Assembly (NCBI GenBank): GCA_030838885.1
Contig: JAUZEU010000248.1
Location: 1-13,044 of the forward strand
DNA from: Bryobacterales bacterium
Lineage (GTDB): Bacteria > Acidobacteriota > Terriglobia > Bryobacterales > Bryobacteraceae
Length of the DNA stretch: 13,044 nucleotides
Direction: 5' to 3'
The notes beneath the pieces are model-generated. The model was not told the origin of the DNA and made no database searches. It was given only the letters and a program-made list of their open reading frames with translations. A program made the position numbers and the translations under genes. How positions within the stretch are numbered: position 1 is the first letter of the stretch; each line of letters starts with the position of its first letter. This document shows positions 7,602 through 13,044 of this stretch, in pieces.

Positions 7602-7701
7602 GCCGGGGAGGTCAATTTACTCCCACCAAAGCGAGACTAACCTCTAAAACTGAAAGACCCCTGAAGCAACCTCCCCGGCGCCCGCAAGGGTTTGGGTCTT
7701 T
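7602..7701. other. Structured intergenic element: 11-bp inverted repeat with possible pseudoknot
   Basis: GCCGGGGAGGT (7602-7612) is perfectly complementary to ACCTCCCCGGC (7669-7679). Immediately after comes CCC-GCAA-GGG (7681-7690), a short stem closed by a GNRA-type tetraloop. Then GGGTCTTT (7694-7701) is the perfect complement of AAAGACCC (7653-7660), which lies inside the loop of the first stem; both pairings together would make an H-type pseudoknot. No protein frame here has coding character. The element ends 86 nt before the dxr ATG. It could be a cis-acting leader RNA for dxr, a small RNA, or the end of a decayed insertion element; I recognise no named RNA family. The pairings are seen directly, the function is not known. 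Confidence 0.5.
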
Positions 7702-7759
7702 ACAGTAAGTCTCAAAATCGACAAAGTCTTGCGGCATCTGCTGTTTATCGACAGCATGC

Positions 7760-7765
7760 TATCAT
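7760..7765 (+). promoter_or_regulatory. dxr: Possible -10 box for dxr
   Basis: TATCAT differs from TATAAT at one base and lies 22 nt before the dxr ATG. No good -35 hexamer is found at the usual distance. TCGACA occurs twice upstream (7718-7723 and 7748-7753), but neither copy is correctly spaced. If it is used, transcription would start about 15 nt before the ATG and would exclude the structured element further upstream. Confidence 0.22.
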
Positions 7766-7787
7766 TTCGATAGTTTCCCACTCACGT

Positions 7788-9014
7788 ATGCTTTCGCGCA
7801 CGCTGACTATCCTGGGCTCCACCGGTTCTATCGGAACCAATACTCTCGATGTCGTCAGACAAAATCGCGAACGCTTCAAAGTCTTTGCATTGGTAGCTGG
7901 TCGCAATATTGAGCTGCTCGCAAAGCAAATTCAGGAGTTTGCCCCACAAGTTGCCGTGGTTCAGGATTCGGCGGACATCGACCGCCTTCGAGCACTTCTT
8001 CCAAATTCAGGAATTCCGGAGTTGCTGAGCGGCCCTGAAGCGCGCGTGCAGGTGTCGGTCGCATCTGAAGCAGATACGTTGATGTCCTCTATCGTAGGCG
8101 TAGCGGGCCTGGAAGCGACCTACGAAGCTGCGCGACGGGGTAAGCGCATCGGTCTGGCAAATAAAGAGGCTCTGGTATCGGGCGGCAAACTAGTGATGGC
8201 CGCAGTGAAGCGGCACGGCGCTGAACTGATCCCCGTGGATTCCGAGCACAACGGCGCACACCAGTGCCTGCGCGCCGGACTCCGGCGCGAGGCAACTAAG
8301 CTCATTCTTACCGCGTCGGGCGGTCCGTTTCGGACGACGCCCAAAGAGGCCCTTGAGTGGGTGACGCCGGCCGATGCTTTGAATCATCCTACCTGGAAGA
8401 TGGGCAATCGCATCACGATAGACTCCGCGACGCTCATGAACAAGGGTTTTGAGGTGATTGAAGCATACTGGCTGTTCGATTTCGATCCAGCTGATATTGA
8501 AGTAGTTGTGCACCCCCAGTCTTCGGTGCACGCGATGGTGGAGTACGAAGATGGTACGGTGATTGCCCAAATTTCCGCGACGGACATGCGGATGCCAATT
8601 CAGTATGCGCTCACATGGCCTGAACGATCTAACGCACCTGTTCCGAAAATCGATTGGTCGGAAGCCCGCAAGTGGGAGTTCCACGCGCCCGACTTCGATA
8701 AATTCCCGCTGCTCGGTCTTGCCTACGAATCGCTCAGGCAGGGTGGCTCAGCTTCCTGTATTTTGAATGCGGCAGATGAAGTGGCCGTTGGCGCCTTCCT
8801 TGAAGGCGGGATCGGTTTTCCTGCGATCGCCCGCGTAGTCGCTCAGACTCTGGACCGGATGCCGCGACAGGACCCGGCCAGCGTGGCCGAGGTCCTTGAG
8901 GCCGATGAAACAGCGCGGCGCGTTGCGCGTCAAATCATTGAAGCCAATAAAGTAATGTTTGCTCCTGCGGTGGTTGCGGCAACGCCCACCGGGAAAGTGG
9001 CCGTCCAGGCATAA
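7788..9014 (+). CDS. dxr: 1-deoxy-D-xylulose 5-phosphate reductoisomerase
   Basis: The enzyme makes 2-C-methyl-D-erythritol 4-phosphate with NADPH, the committed step of the MEP isoprenoid pathway, in the cytoplasm. The 408-residue product shows the NADPH loop LGSTGSIG (9-16), GLANKEALV (122-130), metal ligands Asp151 and Glu153 in VDSEHN with Glu222 in LMNKGFEVIE, the TASGGPFR loop (176-182 region), HPQSSVHAMVEYEDGT (242-257) and NAADEVAVGAFL near the C-terminus. The start at 7788 was chosen because MLSRTLTILGSTGSIG is the standard N-terminus; the frame is open back to 7692, but those 32 residues lie in the spacer and have no family match. No Shine-Dalgarno is visible. The substrate-binding segment reads SEHNGAHQCL where many homologues have SEHNAIFQ. 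It pairs with rseP 13 nt downstream, an adjacency also seen in other bacteria. Confidence 0.96.
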   Translation: MLSRTLTILGSTGSIGTNTLDVVRQNRERFKVFALVAGRNIELLAKQIQEFAPQVAVVQDSADIDRLRALLPNSGIPELLSGPEARVQVSVASEADTLMSSIVGVAGLEATYEAARRGKRIGLANKEALVSGGKLVMAAVKRHGAELIPVDSEHNGAHQCLRAGLRREATKLILTASGGPFRTTPKEALEWVTPADALNHPTWKMGNRITIDSATLMNKGFEVIEAYWLFDFDPADIEVVVHPQSSVHAMVEYEDGTVIAQISATDMRMPIQYALTWPERSNAPVPKIDWSEARKWEFHAPDFDKFPLLGLAYESLRQGGSASCILNAADEVAVGAFLEGGIGFPAIARVVAQTLDRMPRQDPASVAEVLEADETARRVARQIIEANKVMFAPAVVAATPTGKVAVQA

Positions 9015-9027
9015 GGATCGTATTTCG

Positions 9028-10401
9028 ATGAGTTTTCTCGCGGATATCTGGTGGTTGCTGGTCCTGATCGGTGTGATGATTCTCGTCCACGAACTCGGGC
9101 ACTTTTGGGCAGCCCGCGCGTTTGACGTCAAGGTGGACATTTTCAGCTTCGGGTTCGGCCCCCGGCTCTTCGGTTTTAAGAGGGGCGAGACGGACTATCG
9201 TTTCTCTTTGTTCCTCTTCGGTGGCTACGTTAAGATGGCTGGCGACCAGCCAGGCGATGAGGCTGCGAGTGACCCCCGCGGTTTCATGTCAAAGCCCCGC
9301 TGGCAGCGTCTGATCATTGCGTTTGCGGGCCCATTCATGAACATCGTGTTGTCTGTCGGAGTTCTGACCGGCCTTTTCATGGTCCGTTATGAGAAGATCA
9401 TCGACGATAATGGCGCTGTTATCGGCCATATCATGCCTGACTCCCCGGCCGCCAAAGCAGGCATTCAACCGGGGGATAAGATCGTACGCCTGAACGGCAA
9501 AGACAAGCCGGATTGGGAAGACATTCTCACCGCTGAAATCGCCAGCGTGGCGCGACCCATCACAGTGAGTTACGAGCGCCAGGGTCATATCTATTCCACC
9601 TCAGTAACTCCGGTCCTCGAGGAGAAATCAGGTCTGGGCGATGCGGGATGGGCCGGCCAGAATGAGATTCAGATTGTCGCCGTCACACCCGGTATGCCTG
9701 CGGCATCTGCCGGATTAAAGACCGGCGACCTGCTGCTGACGGTTAACGATATTCCGGTTCGTTCTCGTTTTACTTTGCCGGAGGTGATCCGAAAGAGTGA
9801 CGGGAAGCCTGTGACCATTGAATACAGGCGTGATGGCGTGGTTCGCACAGTGGCTTTGGTGCCGGTGTTCAAAAACCTGGATGGCAGCGCCCGCTGGATG
9901 ATTGGCGTCTCACCCGACGTGAAATGGCACATTCAGAAAACCAGGCTCTCGTTCCCGGCGGCGTTGCAGGAGTCGGTCCACCAAAACCGGAAATATGCCA
10001 CGCTGATTGTGGACCTGCTTGGCGGGATCATCGAGCGCCGTATGCCGGCAAAGAATCTGCAGGGTCCGGTTGGAATCGCTCAGCAGGCCAAGCAGGCGGC
10101 CCAGGATGGCCCCGCCGCGTTTCTGACGCTGATGAGCCTGGTCAGCCTGAACCTGGCAATTCTGAATCTGCTGCCCATTCCGATTCTGGACGGCGCCATG
10201 ATTTTGACGCTCCTGATCGAGATGGTGATGGGGCGCGACATCAGCCTGAACCTGAAAGAAGCCATGATGAAGGTTGGTTTTATCTTCCTGATGATGCTGA
10301 TGGTATTCGTGCTGTATAACGACATCGCACGGCGGATCACGCCGGGGCTGCTGCTCTCTCACGCGAACACTATAAAGACGAGTGACTTCCTGAACCGCTA
10401 A
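9028..10401 (+). CDS. rseP: RIP metalloprotease RseP (site-2 protease)
   Basis: This is an intramembrane zinc protease of the inner membrane that, in the family, cuts membrane-anchored anti-sigma factors or leftover signal peptides. The product has 457 residues. The first membrane segment holds the active site HELGH (21-25). It is followed by GFGPRLFGF (42-50), the FGGYVKMAGD segment (64-73) and a second membrane segment at AFAGPFMNIVLSV (98-110). Two periplasmic PDZ domains follow, about 128-200 (PDSPAAKAGIQPGDKI) and 212-280 (GMPAASAGLKTGDLL). The C-terminal membrane part carries NLLPIPILDG (380-389), whose Asp388 is the third zinc ligand, and a last hydrophobic segment at about 415-432. 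The start at 9028 has AAGGA overlapping the dxr stop, 10 nt upstream; the frame is open to 8959 but that lies inside dxr. No sigma or anti-sigma gene is seen beside it. Confidence 0.95.
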   Translation: MSFLADIWWLLVLIGVMILVHELGHFWAARAFDVKVDIFSFGFGPRLFGFKRGETDYRFSLFLFGGYVKMAGDQPGDEAASDPRGFMSKPRWQRLIIAFAGPFMNIVLSVGVLTGLFMVRYEKIIDDNGAVIGHIMPDSPAAKAGIQPGDKIVRLNGKDKPDWEDILTAEIASVARPITVSYERQGHIYSTSVTPVLEEKSGLGDAGWAGQNEIQIVAVTPGMPAASAGLKTGDLLLTVNDIPVRSRFTLPEVIRKSDGKPVTIEYRRDGVVRTVALVPVFKNLDGSARWMIGVSPDVKWHIQKTRLSFPAALQESVHQNRKYATLIVDLLGGIIERRMPAKNLQGPVGIAQQAKQAAQDGPAAFLTLMSLVSLNLAILNLLPIPILDGAMILTLLIEMVMGRDISLNLKEAMMKVGFIFLMMLMVFVLYNDIARRITPGLLLSHANTIKTSDFLNR

Positions 10402-10437
10402 GTCCCTCCTGATCATCTGCTAACCTGACTCAAGCTA

Positions 10438-12015
10438 ATGCAGTGTACGTGTGTCCGCCAGACGGACCTGCCGAACAGCTCTAAACTTTTCACTGACCTG
10501 GTATATCATTTTGATCGGGTTCAGGATCTGTATCCGTGGCAGCCCAACAATCTGCAAGCACTGGCGGCTGCTGCCCGGTTCAATTTCCCGGATGATCGCC
10601 GCGCGCAGGTAGTTCAGGCGCTGGCGCCTCTCAATCCGAACAGTCCCTCACTCGAAAAACTGGCGGAACGGGGTACCGTCGCGATTGTGACGGGGCAGCA
10701 GGTGGGGCTGTTTTCCGGTCCGGCCTATACCGTTTACAAGGCGCTCACTGCTATACGGATTGCGAGCGAACTTTCGGAGCTCGGTATCCCCGCCGTGCCC
10801 ATGTTCTGGCTGGCGACCGAAGATCATGACTTCGCGGAAGTGGACCACACCGATGTGTTCGGCGCGGACCATCGTCCCGTACGCCTGCGCACCTCCGCAC
10901 CTGCTGCAAACGGACCCCGCCCTGTTGGTACCATCCCGATCGGCGAGGCGCCACTTTCGGAACTTAAGAAGGCCCTCGAGGGTCTGCCTTTCGCCCAGGA
11001 AGCGGCGGCGCTCGTGGAGCGCGCTTACCGGCCTGGTCAAACCATGGGCTCGGCTTTTGCGGCCCTGATCCGCGAACTGTTTGAGCCCTTTGGTCTTCTG
11101 CTCATCGACCCCATGTCGACGGAGTTGCGCCGCATTGCCGCCCCCCTCATGAAAGAAGTGGTGGAGCGCATGCCGGAACTGGCCGATGGCGTTATAGAGC
11201 GCAGTAAAGAACTGGTGGAACGTGGTTATCACGCGCAGGTTCTCGTTGACGGCAAAACCTCCCTGGCGTTTCTCCTGGAGAATGGCCACCGTATCGCGCT
11301 CCGGCGATCCCCGGAAGGCTTCGCCGCCGATCGCCGGAAGTGGTCTGTATCCCAACTCGCGGAGCTGGCGGCCGAGCTTTCACCCAACGCGCTGCTGCGT
11401 CCGGTGATGCAGGACTATTTGTTTCCAACTGCAGCGTATGTGGGCGGTCCTGCGGAACTCGCTTATCTGGCGCAATCGCAGGTGCTTTATGAAAAGCTTC
11501 TGGGCCGTCAGCCGGTTGCGTTCCCCCGGGCGGGTTTCACCCTTATCGATGAGCGGAGTGCCCGGCGCATGGCGAAGTACTGTCTTACTCCGGCGGACCT
11601 GCTGGTGAGGGAGCAGGTATTCAATCAACGCCTTGCAGGTCGTCTGGTGCCGGTGCAATTGAAAGCTGGTCTGGAGCAAACAAAGAAAGCTGTCTCCGCT
11701 GCGCTGGACTCGTTCAGCGATGACCTGAGCCACTTTGACGCTTCACTCGTCTCGGCGCTCGCAACCAGTCGACGGAAGATCGAATACCAGGTGGCGAAGA
11801 TCACCCGTAAGACGGCCGCTCAGATTCTTGCGAAAGATGAGCAGGCCCGGCGCGATGCCGCTTCGCTGAACGGACTCGTTTACCCGGGCGGCCATTTGCA
11901 GGAACGCATCTATTCCATCATCCCGTTCATTGCACAGTTCGGCCCTGGTCTCATCGGCGAGATCTACGATCAGGTTCGTGTCGAGTGCCCGGACCACCAG
12001 TTCGCGGTTGTTTAA
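10438..12015 (+). CDS. bshC: Putative cysteine ligase BshC (bacillithiol biosynthesis)
   Basis: The 525-residue protein has the hallmarks of BshC, which adds cysteine to glucosaminyl-malate to finish bacillithiol, a low-molecular-weight thiol. Seen are FDRVQDLYPW (25-34), the nucleotide-like motif VTGQQVGLFSGPAYTVYKAL (84-103) and MFWLATEDHDFAEVDH (122-137). The C-terminal third (about 400-490) is rich in charged helices, matching the coiled-coil dimer segment of the family, and ends in the YPGGHLQERIYSI-type tail. Size agrees with the family (about 530-540). The ATG at 10438 is the first in frame and fits the N-terminal alignment, but it lacks a clear Shine-Dalgarno. It lies 36 nt after rseP with no terminator between, so read-through is likely. 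bshA and bshB are not in the window; they would be expected elsewhere on the chromosome. Confidence 0.92.
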   Translation: MQCTCVRQTDLPNSSKLFTDLVYHFDRVQDLYPWQPNNLQALAAAARFNFPDDRRAQVVQALAPLNPNSPSLEKLAERGTVAIVTGQQVGLFSGPAYTVYKALTAIRIASELSELGIPAVPMFWLATEDHDFAEVDHTDVFGADHRPVRLRTSAPAANGPRPVGTIPIGEAPLSELKKALEGLPFAQEAAALVERAYRPGQTMGSAFAALIRELFEPFGLLLIDPMSTELRRIAAPLMKEVVERMPELADGVIERSKELVERGYHAQVLVDGKTSLAFLLENGHRIALRRSPEGFAADRRKWSVSQLAELAAELSPNALLRPVMQDYLFPTAAYVGGPAELAYLAQSQVLYEKLLGRQPVAFPRAGFTLIDERSARRMAKYCLTPADLLVREQVFNQRLAGRLVPVQLKAGLEQTKKAVSAALDSFSDDLSHFDASLVSALATSRRKIEYQVAKITRKTAAQILAKDEQARRDAASLNGLVYPGGHLQERIYSIIPFIAQFGPGLIGEIYDQVRVECPDHQFAVV

Positions 12016-12697
12016 ATCCCGTATGGTGTTCCCGGATGCATCGCCTTCTATGCCTGGCTCTGCGGGTTAGTGTGCTGTGCGGCCTACACACAAACTTTAG
12101 CCATTCTCGCTACGACTGCCCGAGCCCGCATCCCGAACGCGCGGAGTTCGGCACGCCTGTGAATGCCAACAGATTGGTCCTGCTCAAGGGTGATCACGCT
12201 GATTCGCGAGTTAAGGTTACGGTCCACCCCTGAAGAATGGGATGCCCGTTCCGTCGCGCGGTTATTTTTAATTTTCCCAAATCGATATAGCTCGCGGCAT
12301 CCGCAGTTACTGCTCAGAATCCGTGGCACTCGCAAGGAAATCTAACCTCTCTCCGGCCCGCAGGGAACCTCTTGGAGGCCGCCAGCAGAACGGCAAACCC
12401 TGCTCCCTGGCTTCTAACGAGCTGGACCGGATTCGCTTTTCTGCTTTTTTGCCAACCACCATCACCGGCTGCGCTTTACGCAGAACACCACGCCTCGTGC
12501 GGTCCGGCGTGCGATGGGTTTGTCAGTTCGCGTACTTTCCTGCCGCATCTCACAAGTAAGCGCCGACGTCTTCGGAGCGGTGCCCCCTGACGCACCGACT
12601 GCCCGCGCCTGGCTACCCGGGTAAAAGCCCCAGTTGACATAAGTCACTTTGCCGGGCGAAGGTGCGATGTCCTGAGGCGACCTCCCTCGCATTTTCG
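12016..12697. other. Long spacer without a convincing gene
   Basis: From the bshC stop to the promoter region of the next gene there is no frame on either strand with a ribosome binding site, family motif or coding-like composition. The best small candidate is 12036-12233 on the plus strand: 65 residues starting MHRLLCLALRVSVLCG, which resembles a short hydrophobic leader, but there is no Shine-Dalgarno and I recognise no domain; it may be the relic of a secreted protein or chance. An AT-rich patch (around 12261-12290) and small inverted repeats such as GCGG-cat-CCGC and CAGGGA/TCCCTG occur, none clearly a terminator. A TTGACA at 12634-12639 has no -10 partner. The stretch could be decayed sequence or a long untranslated leader. 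Confidence 0.5.
12578..12597. repeat. Small hairpin in the long spacer
   Basis: CGGTGC (12578-12583) and GCACCG (12592-12597) are perfectly complementary around the 8-nt loop CCCCTGAC. No T-tract follows on either strand, so a terminator role is unsupported. It is the strongest simple hairpin in this gene-free stretch and lies 176 nt before the next start codon. Confidence 0.4.
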
Positions 12698-12759
12698 GTA
12701 GTACTACTTGACACACTCTCAGCCCTAGGTCACTCTTAATCGTCCGAAGTTGTACTACT
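12698..12759 (+). promoter_or_regulatory. Candidate promoter/operator region of the secreted-protein gene
   Basis: A 10-bp perfect palindrome, GTAGTACTAC (12698-12707), directly abuts a consensus -35 hexamer TTGACA (12708-12713). Its half-site GTACTACT recurs 51 bp downstream at 12752-12759, just before the ribosome binding site. A -10 box at the usual spacing is not clear; CTTAAT (12735-12740) matches but is 21 nt from the -35 box. The arrangement suggests a regulator binding two sites, but the regulator is unknown and the promoter is unproven. Confidence 0.35.
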
Positions 12760-12772
12760 CACAGGAGGATTG

Positions 12773-13044
12773 ATGAAAAAATCGATAGCATTTATGGCGA
12801 TTGCAATGTTTGCCGGGTCCGGCTCACTATTTGCTTCGCTACAAACGTGGACGCACGTCACGCCGCAGCACGCGAGCCAATTCATAGATAATTTCGTGCT
12901 GCCAGCATTTGACACCACACTGGGAACTTTGACGAGCATCCAGATAACACTGACAGCCAATAGCACTGCTAATGTAAAGGTCTTTAACTTTAACGCAGCA
13001 GCTAGAACCTTCTCAGATGCTTCTGCGTCGTTTCCGTTGCAAAC
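12773..13044 (+). CDS. Secreted protein, probable choice-of-anchor E family, 3'-truncated by the window edge
   Basis: The frame starts at an ATG 4 nt after a strong AGGAGG (12763-12768) and stays open to the window end, giving 90 residues. The N-terminus MKKSIAFMAIAMFAGSGSLFA is a signal peptide: two lysines, a hydrophobic core and a likely cut after Ala21. The mature part has FVLPAFDTTLGTLTSIQITL (about 41-60), which matches the pattern LPxFDxxLGTLTxVxLTL at the start of 'choice-of-anchor E' domains. Such proteins usually end in a PEP-CTERM-like sorting signal, a transmembrane helix and a basic tail; that end is not visible. The role is unknown; it is likely exported to the outer surface or matrix. 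The codon use is visibly more AT-rich than that of bshC and rseP. A gene-free 757-nt spacer precedes it. Confidence 0.78.
   Translation, partial: MKKSIAFMAIAMFAGSGSLFASLQTWTHVTPQHASQFIDNFVLPAFDTTLGTLTSIQITLTANSTANVKVFNFNAAARTFSDASASFPLQ

Noticed and set aside
7692..7787. 32-residue N-terminal extension of Dxr
   Set aside because: The residues lie in the structured spacer, match no Dxr N-terminus, and the ATG at 7788 gives the canonical start.
8959..9027. 23-residue N-terminal extension of RseP
   Set aside because: It overlaps the end of dxr, is basic and not membrane-like, and a Shine-Dalgarno is correctly placed for the ATG at 9028.
10648..11355. 235-codon minus-strand frame opposite bshC
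   Set aside because: Antisense shadow with no domain; bshC on the other strand has full family motifs.
12462..12716. 84-codon minus-strand frame in the gene-free spacer
   Set aside because: It has no ribosome binding site and no recognised motif, and its start overlaps the palindrome and -35 region of the next gene. I considered a group II intron or transposase remnant but found no domain V-like hairpin or transposase motif to support it.
12736..12966. 76-codon minus-strand frame opposite the secreted-protein gene
   Set aside because: The plus-strand gene has a strong ribosome binding site and signal peptide; this is its shadow.
1..13044. CRISPR arrays, tRNA or rRNA genes, phage or conjugation genes
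   Set aside because: No regularly spaced direct repeats, tRNA cloverleaf elements, rRNA-like tracts or mobile-element genes were recognised on either strand.

Overview
The window reads as the chromosome of a GC-rich, Gram-negative-type bacterium, most likely an acidobacterium of the Solibacter/Bryobacter kind. That assignment is an inference from gene content: a PabA-PabB fusion, BshC (bacillithiol synthesis), a DUF1572-like DinB protein, a receiver-PP2C regulator, and a secreted protein resembling the 'choice-of-anchor E' family. No rRNA, tRNA, CRISPR array, intact insertion sequence or phage gene was recognised. Most of the window is ordinary housekeeping sequence.

Left part (1-6577). The 3' portion of glnD (PII uridylyltransferase/uridylyl-removing enzyme) enters from the left and overlaps tail-to-tail by 27 bp with a minus-strand pair. 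That pair is a receiver-PP2C phosphatase response regulator followed, 6 nt later, by a fused glutamine amidotransferase-aminodeoxychorismate synthase (folate/pABA branch). A second minus-strand pair lies upstream: a DinB-fold protein overlapping by 4 nt (GTGA) with a MATE-family transporter. A hairpin after the MATE gene may end that transcript.

Middle (6578-7787). A 51-bp divergent spacer holds a 17-bp palindrome whose arms look like opposing -10 boxes. It is followed by a beta-hydroxyacid (3-hydroxyisobutyrate-type) dehydrogenase. The next 268 bp carry no gene but contain a 10-bp and an 11-bp perfect inverted repeat, a small GCAA-loop hairpin and an 8-bp pairing that would close a pseudoknot. 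This is the least explained and most interesting DNA in the window. It could be a structured RNA in front of dxr or the remains of a mobile element.

Right part (7788-13044). dxr (MEP isoprenoid pathway) and rseP (site-2 intramembrane protease) sit 13 nt apart, followed after 36 nt by bshC (last step of bacillithiol synthesis). About 757 bp without a convincing gene then leads to a secreted protein with a clear signal peptide and a strong AGGAGG ribosome binding site, cut off by the window end. A 10-bp palindrome and a repeated half-site sit in front of it.

I did not find a multi-gene system that is clearly new. The best candidates for follow-up are the structured spacer before dxr, the divergent palindromic promoter region, and the upstream region of the secreted protein.
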